Positions 13,156-20,182 of a stretch of DNA of 33,406 nt are shown here, in pieces (the first letter of the stretch is position 1; each line of letters begins with the position of its first letter). A program made the position numbers and the translations under genes. Where the stretch lies: positions 1 through 33,406 of the forward strand of contig JAHHRT010000007.1 in the NCBI GenBank assembly GCA_020025615.1. The letters are read 5' to 3'. The stretch is from Oscillospiraceae bacterium (GTDB lineage Bacteria; Bacillota; Clostridia; Oscillospirales; Oscillospiraceae). The notes beneath the pieces are model-generated. The model did no database searches, was not told where the DNA came from, and was given only the letters and a program-made list of their open reading frames with translations.

Positions 13156-14531
13156 TGTCCCATCTCCTTCAATACGTCCAGCCGCAGGGCCTCAATGGCC
13201 GCGGCCTGTCCTTTGTCCTTCCGCTCCAGGGCCTTCAGGACCCGCTCGTCGTGGGTGCCCTGGAGAACCAGATGATAGATCCGGCAGACGCTGGTCTGCC
13301 CGGGCCGGTTCAATCTTTCGTTGGCCTGCTGGTAGAGCTCCAGGGACCAGGTCAGGCCGAACCAAATCAAAATATGGCCGCCGTATTGGAGATTCAACCC
13401 ATGGCCGATGCTGGCTGGATGAGCAATGGCTACCGGGATCTTCCCGGCGTTCCAGTCCTTGATGTCCTGCTGGGAGTCCAGCTTCCGGCACCGGATCCGC
13501 TCCACGATGCGGTCATAGTCGTGCTGGTAGGCGTAGAGGATCAGCACCGGATCGCCGCCGGCCTGTTCCACCAGTTCCTCTAGGGCGTCCAGCTTCAGAT
13601 CATGCAGCCGGTGGGTCTGGCCGTCCATGTCATAGATGGCACCGTTTGCAAACTGTAACAGTTTGTTAGTCAGGGTGGCCGCGGTGCCGGCCACGATCTC
13701 CCCGTCGTCGTCCAGGCACTCCAGCACCTTCTCTCGCTCGAAGTCCTTGTACTTCTTCAGCAGGTCGGCAGGCGGCCGGACCACGACGTCGGAGTAGATC
13801 TGCCCGGGCAGCTGCAGCACGTCGTCCTTCTTGATGCTCATACAGAGATCAGAGATCCGGCTGTATACGTCCTCCTCTGCGCCTTCCTTCGGCCGGTAGC
13901 TGTAGACCACCGGGCCGTTGCATTTTTCGGGGATCAGGTACCGGGCCCGGAAGGCGCCCAGGGTTTTCCCCAGTCGCTCGCCCTGGTCCATCAGGTAGAT
14001 CTCCGGCCACAGGTCCTCCAGGCCGTTGGGCCGCGGTGTGCCGGTCAGCCCGATAAATCGTCGGATCCTTCCACGCACCCTCCGGAGAGCCTTCCAGCGC
14101 TTCGCCTGCTGGTTTTTGAAGCTGCTCAGCTCGTCCACCACTACAATGGGAAAGGGCCAGTGCTTGCCCAGCTGGTCGCAGAGCCACACCACATTCTCCC
14201 GGTTGATAACGCAGATATCGGCGCGGCCGGCGGCGATCTGGCCCAGGGCCCGCAGCCGGTCACCGGCAGAGCCCACGGCGCAGACCACCCGCAGCCGGGA
14301 CAGGTGGGCCCACCCATCGGCCTCCGTGGTCCAGGTGTCCAGGGCCACGCGCTTGGGGGCGATAACCAGCACCGGGCCGGACTCCAGGTAGTCGTGGAGG
14401 ATCAGGTCCAGGGCGGTCAGGGTGGTGACCGTTTTACCGGTGCCCATGCCCCAGATCAGCCCGCAGGCCGGGTGCTCAATAATCCAATCAATACCCGCCC
14501 GCTGGTGGGGGTAGGGGTTAAAAGTCTTCAT
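13152..14531 (-). CDS. SNF2-family DNA helicase/translocase
   Basis: 459 residues. Superfamily 2 motifs in order: Walker A GMGTGKT at residues 28-34, motif Ia-like VLVIAPKRV at 53-61, DELS (DEAH-box position) at 132-135, motif III LTGTPRPNG at 161-169, and the C-terminal lobe with IGHGLNLQYGG and the motif VI region QANERLNRPGQTS. It would use ATP to translocate on double-stranded DNA. In Firmicutes phages this gene regularly accompanies a PolA/VRR-NUC replication set and is thought to help replication or recombination. ATG at 14531 is chosen over a start 25 codons upstream because GAAGGTGACAACG precedes it and the chain then begins KTFNPYPHQRAGIDWI, the usual start of this family. Overlaps its neighbours on both sides. 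Confidence 0.92.
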   Translation of the reverse strand: MKTFNPYPHQRAGIDWIIEHPACGLIWGMGTGKTVTTLTALDLILHDYLESGPVLVIAPKRVALDTWTTEADGWAHLSRLRVVCAVGSAGDRLRALGQIAAGRADICVINRENVVWLCDQLGKHWPFPIVVVDELSSFKNQQAKRWKALRRVRGRIRRFIGLTGTPRPNGLEDLWPEIYLMDQGERLGKTLGAFRARYLIPEKCNGPVVYSYRPKEGAEEDVYSRISDLCMSIKKDDVLQLPGQIYSDVVVRPPADLLKKYKDFEREKVLECLDDDGEIVAGTAATLTNKLLQFANGAIYDMDGQTHRLHDLKLDALEELVEQAGGDPVLILYAYQHDYDRIVERIRCRKLDSQQDIKDWNAGKIPVAIAHPASIGHGLNLQYGGHILIWFGLTWSLELYQQANERLNRPGQTSVCRIYHLVLQGTHDERVLKALERKDKGQAAAIEALRLDVLKEMGQ

Positions 14532-14814
14532 CGTTGTCACCTTCAAAAGGACAGCCCCGGGTGGGCTTCCTACAGTCGTCCAAATACTCCAAATAATTGG
14601 AGACATCGTCGTGGATGGTCTGCATCATGTCCAAATCCGGGTCCCCGTAGGTCAGCTCCCCCTGGCAGCAATAGGGCCACGGTGCCCCCACCAGTTCGCC
14701 GTAGGGCACCCGCCGCCCCCGGAAGGGCTCCAGCTCTTTTTCCAGGGTGGCCTTGGTCAGCTTTAACAGTAGGGCCAAAAAACCCGACCGGAGCCTTTCA
14801 ACAATCTTTTTCAT
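14518..14814 (-). CDS. Hypothetical protein, early operon
   Basis: 98 residues. ATG at 14814 is chosen because AGGAGGAATCCGAAG lies directly upstream; an earlier ATG sits before that site. Basic N-terminal helix (KKIVERLRSGFLALLLKLTK), then an acidic C-terminal half with Cys residues (WPYCCQGELTYGDPDLDMMQ, LDDCRKPTRGCPFEG). No family recognised. Confidence 0.65.
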   Translation of the reverse strand: MKKIVERLRSGFLALLLKLTKATLEKELEPFRGRRVPYGELVGAPWPYCCQGELTYGDPDLDMMQTIHDDVSNYLEYLDDCRKPTRGCPFEGDNDEDF

Positions 14815-14995
14815 CTTCGGATTCCTCCTGCACATACCATTTTCGGCACTGGCCGCGTTTTGCCAAATAACAGACCTTGTGAAAATAACTCATTGTCACA
14901 CCCATGGCCTTAGCGCACTCCTGGGAAGTGCCGTCTATCATAACCGGCAAATCGGTGTAATTGTTGTACACCGTCCAGCGCTTCGACTCAGCCAT
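14798..14995 (-). CDS. Small protein with possible helix-turn-helix
   Basis: 65 residues. Begins MAESKRWTVYNNYTDLPVMI, followed by SQECAKAMGVTMSYFHKVC (about residues 24-42), which reads as a helix-turn-helix of the kind found in small phage DNA-binding proteins, then an acidic tail (YVQEESEDEKDC). A GAAGAAGGG ribosome site lies inside the upstream gene. It may recognise DNA; no target or family can be named. Confidence 0.6.
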   Translation of the reverse strand: MAESKRWTVYNNYTDLPVMIDGTSQECAKAMGVTMSYFHKVCYLAKRGQCRKWYVQEESEDEKDC

Positions 14996-15707
14996 CGGTC
15001 ATCCCTTCTTCTTTCAGGGTGTGGTCGTCCAGCTCGGGGTGGTGCTTCATTGTCCAGGCGCAGCACAGCAGATTCCACACGAAGGCCCGGTCGTGGGGCT
15101 CGTCTGTATCCCCCCGAAGCCATTTCAGATAGTGCCGGACCGCCGAGTCGATGTAGGAATGAATCGGGATCCCCTTCTGCCAGTTATTGGGGCCGTACTT
15201 CTTCGCGCCTTCCTCGAAGTGTTTGGACACCTCCAGAATCATGGTCCGGGTATCTCGCCACCTAGACTCGTTGAACGTATCCATGGCTTGGAAGAGGTAG
15301 GCCACGTCTCCGCTTTCCTGGAAGATACAAAGCTGCAGTAGAATCTGGTTCGGGGCGCCTTCCTCGGTGAGATAGTATGCCAGCACGTCCAGGGGCATGA
15401 GATCACAGCGACCCTTGCCTTCCTTGCAATCCCTGACTGCGCCGGTGCTGTACTCGGTGCGCTCGCCGCTGTCCAGGATCTTGGGCTTTTCTGGATCGCC
15501 CTTCTTGGCTTCTACGGGGATCATATTAACCATGTCCACCCAGAAGCTTCCCACGGTTTCTTCCGATTCCCCTGCAATCGTCACCCGGCAGGTCCGCCTT
15601 TCAGTCCAGCAGTCCAGAATTTCCATAACCGTTCCCAGCGGGAGTTTCCAATGCACATAGACCCCTGCGCTCAGGGTTACCTTGTCCCCCACTTCAAACA
15701 TATCCAT
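14988..15707 (-). CDS. dATP/dGTP diphosphohydrolase-like (DUF5664) protein with N-terminal SH3-like domain
   Basis: 239 residues. About residues 85-225 match the DUF5664 family, described as the N-terminal domain of dATP/dGTP diphosphohydrolases: STGAVRDCKEGKGRCDLMPL, HFEEGAKKYGPNNWQKGIP, SYIDSAVRHYLKWLRGDTDE and HDRAFVWNLLCCAWTMKH. This helical MazG-like fold hydrolyses dNTPs to monophosphates; the related MazZ serves phages that use 2-aminoadenine. Residues 1-65 (FEVGDKVTLSAGVYVHWKLP) look like a separate small beta-barrel, so this is a two-domain version. No PurZ gene is in the window. The likely role is trimming the nucleotide pool. Activity is not proven for this branch. Confidence 0.8.
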   Translation of the reverse strand: MDMFEVGDKVTLSAGVYVHWKLPLGTVMEILDCWTERRTCRVTIAGESEETVGSFWVDMVNMIPVEAKKGDPEKPKILDSGERTEYSTGAVRDCKEGKGRCDLMPLDVLAYYLTEEGAPNQILLQLCIFQESGDVAYLFQAMDTFNESRWRDTRTMILEVSKHFEEGAKKYGPNNWQKGIPIHSYIDSAVRHYLKWLRGDTDEPHDRAFVWNLLCCAWTMKHHPELDDHTLKEEGMTDG

Positions 15708-16011
15708 CCTCCGTTTCTTCCAGTATCATGCTGATTTCAATTTCCAGGGCTTTCAGCTCCTCGTGGTTTTTAATCCACCGGTGACAAAAGCCCAGCTTTT
15801 CCAGGGTCTTACACCACCATTCCTGCCGCTTGGCCCGCTCTCCACCTTGGGGTCGTTTCAGCTCCACGAAGATGAGGTGACCGCCGGGCAGCAGACAGAT
15901 CCGATCAGGCACCCCGGCAAATCCGGGGCACACCCATTTCAGGCACAGGCCGCCGTGGCGGGAGATCATCCGCCGGAGGGCTTTCTCTATGTCCTTTTCA
16001 AGAGGGGTCAT
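15694..16011 (-). CDS. VRR-NUC domain nuclease
   Basis: 105 residues. VRR-NUC signature of the PD-(D/E)XK superfamily: an N-terminal helix with Glu (MTPLEKDIEKALRRMISRHG), GFAGVPDRICLL (metal-binding Asp36), and LIFVELKRP (Glu50 and Lys52), then a Gln/Trp helix (RAKRQEWWCKTLEKLG). Stand-alone VRR-NUC proteins are common in phages and are thought to cut branched or flapped DNA during replication and recombination. Overlaps both neighbours. Confidence 0.9.
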   Translation of the reverse strand: MTPLEKDIEKALRRMISRHGGLCLKWVCPGFAGVPDRICLLPGGHLIFVELKRPQGGERAKRQEWWCKTLEKLGFCHRWIKNHEELKALEIEISMILEETEDGYV

Positions 16012-16552
16012 GCTCGATTCCCTCCCCGTTCGGTGAAGGTTTCATCTGGTTCTCGTAGGCTTCATCGATCCAGAGAATCACTCGGCCTGCTCGCAGTGAC
16101 CGTGGGACGTTTATGATTCTCTGGTTACTGGGGCCCCGGAACCGGAGGCTCAGATCCTTTAGGCTCTCCACGAACCGACCGTCGACCACCACGTCCAGAT
16201 ACTTCATGACCGGGGCGGCCATAACCTCCTCGAAGGTGTAGCCGGTGTACAGCCAGATGGTCTTCTCAGGGTACTGGGCTTTCACGAACTCGCAGATGGC
16301 CAGCACGGCGGGCTGGTTCTCCGGCTCCATGGGATCTCCTCCCAGGAAGGTCAGACCCTTGATGTGCTTAGGATGTAACGCCCTCAGCAGCTCCTCCAGG
16401 GTCCTGGTGGTGAACTCTTCCCCATAGTCGAAAGACCATGTCTCCGGCTGGAAGCAGCCGGGGCAGTGGTTCCTGCAGCCTGAGACGAACAGCGACACCC
16501 TTACACCCGGGCCGTCTGCAACGTCTATGGGCTTAATCATTCCATAGTGCAT
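15998..16552 (-). CDS. nrdG: Anaerobic ribonucleotide reductase activating protein (radical SAM)
   Basis: 184 residues. The radical SAM cluster motif is C26-x3-C30-x2-C33 (SGCRNHCPGCF), followed by FLGGDPMEPENQPAV (the SAM-binding GGDP motif) and WLYTGYTFEEV. This is NrdG, which uses S-adenosylmethionine to make the glycyl radical in class III ribonucleotide reductase NrdD, supplying dNTPs without oxygen. No nrdD is in the window, so it either serves the host NrdD or the phage nrdD is outside. The C-terminal 25 residues (AYENQMKPSPNGEGIEHDPS) extend beyond the usual family. Points to an anaerobic host. Confidence 0.93.
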   Translation of the reverse strand: MHYGMIKPIDVADGPGVRVSLFVSGCRNHCPGCFQPETWSFDYGEEFTTRTLEELLRALHPKHIKGLTFLGGDPMEPENQPAVLAICEFVKAQYPEKTIWLYTGYTFEEVMAAPVMKYLDVVVDGRFVESLKDLSLRFRGPSNQRIINVPRSLRAGRVILWIDEAYENQMKPSPNGEGIEHDPS

Positions 16553-16554
16553 AC

Positions 16555-16773
16555 CTATCTCCCAGCCTTTCTACGCGGTGTGTGCCCGACCAACTCGTCC
16601 AGGGATACCCCGAGCGCATCTGCCAAACAAACGGCGTTGAACAGCCCCGGCTCTACCCCGCTGTTTTCGTAGGCGCCCAGCAGGGACTGACTGATTCCTG
16701 TCAAGTCAGACAACTGTTTTTTGGTCAGCTTTCGATCTGTTCTCAGTTCGGCCAGTTTTACTGCGAAAGTCAT
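16555..16773 (-). CDS. Xre/Cro-like DNA-binding protein (mid-operon)
   Basis: 72 residues. ATG at 16773 is chosen because GAGGAGGATTGACC precedes it. One helix-turn-helix of the Xre type occupies residues about 5-60 (LAELRTDRKLTKKQLSDLTG, ISQSLLGAYENSGVEPGLF, then LADALGVSLDELVGHTPRR). It could bind the tandem palindromes at 17311-17339, two genes upstream, and autoregulate this segment, but no binding data exist. Confidence 0.85.
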   Translation of the reverse strand: MTFAVKLAELRTDRKLTKKQLSDLTGISQSLLGAYENSGVEPGLFNAVCLADALGVSLDELVGHTPRRKAGR

Positions 16774-16775
16774 GG

Positions 16776-17084
16776 TCAATCCTCCTCGTCGTTCAGGATC
16801 TTAACCAGCGCGTGGATCCCCCGCCGACTGGTTTCTCCCTGAATTTTTCCGGTGCCTGCATAAAACTGGAACAGCTTGTCGTCCGACTTCCGGCGGCAAT
16901 GGAAATGCCCGGTCTGAACGTTTTTCAGCTCGTACTCGATGCCGGCAGCCTCCAGCTGTTTGATGGCATAGGCCACCCGGTCTGGAGTTTTGGCTACCCG
17001 TTCCCGGTGCTGCTGTTCTGCGAAAAGATGGTAGCCTCCGTCGAAGGACTCCTCGGGGCGCTCCTCGCGTTCTTTCCGGTTCAT
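16776..17084 (-). CDS. Hypothetical protein, early operon
   Basis: 102 residues. ATG at 17084 follows GGAGGGCTGACC; the longer frame upstream of it would read through the ribosome site. Very charged N-terminus (NRKEREERPEESFDGGYHLF), then an alpha/beta core (RVAYAIKQLEAAGIEYELKN, GHFHCRRKSDDKLFQFYAGT) and a C-terminal helix (RGIHALVKILNDEED). The core resembles small phage proteins of unknown function. No enzymatic motif. Confidence 0.65.
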   Translation of the reverse strand: MNRKEREERPEESFDGGYHLFAEQQHRERVAKTPDRVAYAIKQLEAAGIEYELKNVQTGHFHCRRKSDDKLFQFYAGTGKIQGETSRRGIHALVKILNDEED

Positions 17085-17086
17085 GG

Positions 17087-17284
17087 TCAGCCCTCCTTGT
17101 CCAGCTCCCGGCAGGCGTCCAGACACAACTGCCGGACGTAGGTCAACCGGCGCTTAATACTGGTGGGGCTGTCCTTCTGGTCTCGGTAGCAGTGAGTGCT
17201 GCGGGATAGCTCCAGACGGACTCCAGACTCGGCGGCGTCCTTCAGGACGTCCATGGCCAGCATCAGCTTCTTATTCGCTTTCAT
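17087..17284 (-). CDS. Small basic helical protein
   Basis: 65 residues. ATG at 17284 with GGAGGAAGCAACACT upstream; first gene behind the internal promoter at 17319-17347. Helical and basic (KANKKLMLAMDVLKDAAESG, IKRRLTYVRQLCLDACREL). No family recognised. Confidence 0.6.
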   Translation of the reverse strand: MKANKKLMLAMDVLKDAAESGVRLELSRSTHCYRDQKDSPTSIKRRLTYVRQLCLDACRELDKEG

Positions 17285-17310
17285 AGTGTTGCTTCCTCCT
17301 TTATGTGGTT

Positions 17311-17347
17311 ATACCGGTATAATACCATCATACCGGTATAATGTCAA
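17311..17347 (-). promoter_or_regulatory. Internal early promoter with two palindromic operators
   Basis: On the minus strand TTGACA (17342-17347), spacer 17, TATTAT (17319-17324). Two copies of the perfect palindrome ATACCGGTAT lie at 17311-17320 and 17330-17339, with centres 19 bp apart. One sits in the spacer and one just past the -10 box, so a bound dimer would block RNA polymerase. Drives genes 17284 to 11642. Confidence 0.82.
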
Positions 17348-17505
17348 GTGTGGGTTTTTGATTCCTGGAATTTTTCACAGCTTGAAACATAGGGACAGTA
17401 TACCGGACTCATGCCGAGGTAATAGCAGGAACAGACGGAAGCAGGGGCGGAGTAGTGAATGCACTTTTCACAAGCCCCGGACTGATAGGGTCTTTCTATC
17501 TTCAC
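17344..17505 (-). CDS. Very small Cys-rich protein
   Basis: 53 residues from GTG at 17505, which overlaps the upstream stop (GTGA) and follows GAGGAGGTTTCACT. Seven cysteines are arranged as ACEKCIHYS (Cys12, Cys15), VCSCYYL (Cys25, Cys27), YCPYV (Cys37) and SCEKF (Cys43), an arrangement suited to metal binding, with MKIERPYQSG at the start. The stop codon lies in the -35 box of the following promoter. No family recognised. Confidence 0.65.
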   Translation of the reverse strand: MKIERPYQSGACEKCIHYSAPASVCSCYYLGMSPVYCPYVSSCEKFQESKTHT

Positions 17506-17795
17506 AGTGAAACCTCCTCATATCCCACTTCCATTGCCCAGACGGGGCAACGGCGGGGGCGCTTTCCGGTTCCGCTTACGTCCAGCCACCAGCAGCCGGC
17601 GCGGGCCTGTCCATCTTCGTCCACGCCACAGCCGAACCAGACCTCCGCTTTAAAGGGTTCGTATGGATCATACCCGGTTTCGTTCCGGCACATCTGGATG
17701 GCTTCCTCTTTCGTGAATTTATCCCGGTTTACTGCGAAGTATTGGGTATCCCCGTAGAAGCTGCCGGATGTGAATTTGCTCTTCTTCCCGTCCAT
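17502..17795 (-). CDS. Hypothetical protein, early operon
   Basis: 97 residues. ATG at 17795 follows GGGAGGGCTGACCC. Begins MDGKKSKFTSGSFYGDTQYF, then a helix (TKEEAIQMCRNETGYDPYEP), a beta-like part (AEVWFGCGVDEDGQARAGCW) and a basic Cys-containing end (GKRPRRCPVWAMEVGYEEVS). The aromatic and Cys content suggests a folded small domain. Lies three bases behind the primase-helicase gene. Function unknown. Confidence 0.65.
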   Translation of the reverse strand: MDGKKSKFTSGSFYGDTQYFAVNRDKFTKEEAIQMCRNETGYDPYEPFKAEVWFGCGVDEDGQARAGCWWLDVSGTGKRPRRCPVWAMEVGYEEVSL

Positions 17796-17798
17796 GGG

Positions 17799-20165
17799 TC
17801 AGCCCTCCCGTTTAAAATATCTCTGACGCCCGTAGGGCTTGGCGGAGATCTTCAGGTTTCCCTGGTGCTTCCAGCCGGGGATCTGCCGCATAATAGCCTG
17901 CACCTCCTGGGTGGCGTATCTGTCCACCCGGTCGGGGTTCTGACCCAGAGCCTCTGCCCAGATCTCCATACTGCAGACGGTCTCTCGCTGTACCTTGCCG
18001 TCCTGCTTACTCTCCAGCCAGGACCGGCGGTCAAAGGTGTCCATGTCTTCCCAGTTCTCAGGCAGCAACCGGTCGAGGTAATCGGCCACAATACCGATCT
18101 TGGGGTTCTCCTCTTCGTAGCTGGCCTGGACTTCCCGGGCGTAGTCTTCCAGAGCCGGGGACAGATACAGCTTTTCCCCGTCCTTGTAGTAGCTCACGGC
18201 CTCGCCCCAGATCTGCTTCACCATCTCCGGGGTCAGCTCTTCCCACATATCATGGCGCGGGGTGTTGGGGGTATCCACGACCCAGAAACGCCGGTTTCCG
18301 GTGGTGTCTCTCAGGAACTGGCTTTCGTTGGTGGTGCCGATGAAAATACATTGCCGGGGGAACTCCTGCAGCCGGCGACCGTAGGCAGGGCGGAACCGGT
18401 CCACCTGCTTGGAGATGTACAGCTTTATGGTCTCTGCCTCTGCTTTCCGCATACCAGCCAGCTCGCCCACTTCCATGATCCAGACGCCCTGCACCTGCTC
18501 GTAGGCGTCCTTCCCTTGCATAGTGGTGAAGCTATCGGAAAACCATTCTCCGCCCAGCTTGGCAATGATGGTGGACTTGCCCAGACCCTGGTCGCCCCGG
18601 AGGGTCAGCATATAGTCAAACTTGCAGCCGGGCCGGTAGATCCGGGCCACCGCTGCCACCAGGGACTTCCGGGTGACTGCGCGGGTGTAGACGTTGTCCT
18701 CCGCGCCCAGATAATCGATCAGCAGGGTCTCCAGCCTCGGGGTGCCATCCCACTGGCAGCTGTCCAGGTAGGCCCGGACAGGGTGGAATTTGTGGGCCAT
18801 GGCCACGACGTTGACCCCGTCGAAGATCTTGTCCTTTCCGCTGACACCGTAAACCCGTTCCAGATAATACCGGAGGTCGGCGTCGTCAGCGTCCACCCAT
18901 TGACTCTCGCCGGAGACCTTTCGCCAGGGCAGATCCTTGACGGCCACAATGTTATGGCTTAACTCGTTGTAGGCCAGACGGCCAGCCAGAGACGGGTCAC
19001 CGTTCAGGATGATGACCACATTCTCGATGGTAGAGGCTATCGCGCCCTTGTCAGTGATCCGGAGCTTTGTCTTCCAGTCCTCGGGATCCTCAGCGGGCGG
19101 CAGGTCGGAGAAATCATCCCGGGCTTCGGTTATCTTGTCCGTTACAATCTGAGCCTTCACCCGCTCGTCTGCGGCCGCCAGAGCCGACATGGCTTTATAG
19201 CTGGGCCGCTGGGAGACAGGGGTGCCGGGTTCGATCTCGCGATCCATCTCGTGAAATTTATAGATTCTCACGAGATCCCAGGCGTTGCACAGCTGCATGG
19301 ACGCGGGATCGGTGCCGTGATGGCTGTAGCTGAATTTGTCGTCATACACGACCACACCGGCCGCCGTGGAGCCTTCGGTGTAGGTGTACCGACCATCTCC
19401 GCAGGGCTGATACTCCGGGACGAACTGCTCGATGGCCTCGCTGATAGAATAGGCCCGGCAGAAGGCACCGATCAGACCGGGCTTTTCTGTGGGGTCCTGC
19501 TGCTTGGCTGCTGTCCGCTTTATGACGTCAGCCACCCGTGAGGACATCGGCCAGGAGCTGACGTCGTGCCAGTCGTGGTAGCGGCTCAGGACCATGTCAG
19601 GGTCCAGGAAGGGGCCGTCTATATAGTCGAAGACGTACTGGCCATCCTGGGAAACACTGGGCCAGTACATCATCCGCTGCGGCTGATAACTGGTGTCGTC
19701 GAACTGCTCGATGTCCAGATCTGCAGCAATCCTTCGGCCGATGGCCTGATATTCCTCCGGGTCCACGTTCCGGGACAGGGGGATGACCAGGCGTAGGCGG
19801 GGCTTCTCCGGGGTGTGTTTGTGGGTGGAATAGACCGCGGCAGCGTATCCCATGAAGGCCAAATCCTCCCAAAGCTCCAGGCCGGGCTTGGCGAAGTCAG
19901 CGTCCAGACAGATAACAGACCGGTGGCGGATGTCGGACCGGCTGCCGTTGTTGCAGTAGCCGCCGACAAAACCGCCCACGTCCTTGATCTCGGACTGCTG
20001 GGCTCTACCCATAACCTTGTACTCTGCCATGGTCTCGGGCGTTCTGGTCTCACGCTGCAGGCGTTCCAAAAGCTCAGACCACCGCAGCTCCTTGTTCTTC
20101 CAGGTCTTCGTCTTCCTGGAATTTCCCACCGCTATATCCAGCGGCTTGTCGTTTTGTAAAACCAT
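17799..20165 (-). CDS. Primase-helicase: AEP-like primase fused to VapE-type P-loop helicase
   Basis: 788 residues. N-terminal archaeo-eukaryotic primase-like domain: DAD at residues 88-90 (VICLDADF), STHKH at 113-117 and DD at 156-157, the three catalytic motifs. A linker of about 200 residues follows. About 440-700 is the VapE-type domain: Walker A GDQGLGKST at 524-532, Walker B WIMEVGE at 562-568, sensor GTTN at 610-613 and the arginine-rich GNRRFWVV near 623-630. It would make primers and unwind DNA at the phage origin. The start ATG at 20165 begins MVLQNDKPLDIAVGNSRK. Directly followed by small genes and preceded by DNA polymerase. Similar fusions are the main initiators of many Firmicutes phages. 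Confidence 0.92.
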   Translation of the reverse strand: MVLQNDKPLDIAVGNSRKTKTWKNKELRWSELLERLQRETRTPETMAEYKVMGRAQQSEIKDVGGFVGGYCNNGSRSDIRHRSVICLDADFAKPGLELWEDLAFMGYAAAVYSTHKHTPEKPRLRLVIPLSRNVDPEEYQAIGRRIAADLDIEQFDDTSYQPQRMMYWPSVSQDGQYVFDYIDGPFLDPDMVLSRYHDWHDVSSWPMSSRVADVIKRTAAKQQDPTEKPGLIGAFCRAYSISEAIEQFVPEYQPCGDGRYTYTEGSTAAGVVVYDDKFSYSHHGTDPASMQLCNAWDLVRIYKFHEMDREIEPGTPVSQRPSYKAMSALAAADERVKAQIVTDKITEARDDFSDLPPAEDPEDWKTKLRITDKGAIASTIENVVIILNGDPSLAGRLAYNELSHNIVAVKDLPWRKVSGESQWVDADDADLRYYLERVYGVSGKDKIFDGVNVVAMAHKFHPVRAYLDSCQWDGTPRLETLLIDYLGAEDNVYTRAVTRKSLVAAVARIYRPGCKFDYMLTLRGDQGLGKSTIIAKLGGEWFSDSFTTMQGKDAYEQVQGVWIMEVGELAGMRKAEAETIKLYISKQVDRFRPAYGRRLQEFPRQCIFIGTTNESQFLRDTTGNRRFWVVDTPNTPRHDMWEELTPEMVKQIWGEAVSYYKDGEKLYLSPALEDYAREVQASYEEENPKIGIVADYLDRLLPENWEDMDTFDRRSWLESKQDGKVQRETVCSMEIWAEALGQNPDRVDRYATQEVQAIMRQIPGWKHQGNLKISAKPYGRQRYFKREG

Positions 20166-20182
20166 GTTACACCCTCCGCCTT

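Noticed and set aside
14988..15707. Complete 2-aminoadenine (Z-genome) system
   Set aside because: Only a DUF5664 domain is present. No PurZ or DatZ gene is in the window, and DUF5664 also occurs in phages with normal DNA.
17742..18962. 406-residue plus-strand frame opposite the primase-helicase
   Set aside because: Antisense shadow of the VapE-type domain. The chain is unstructured, Leu/Pro/Gly-rich and without a start signal.
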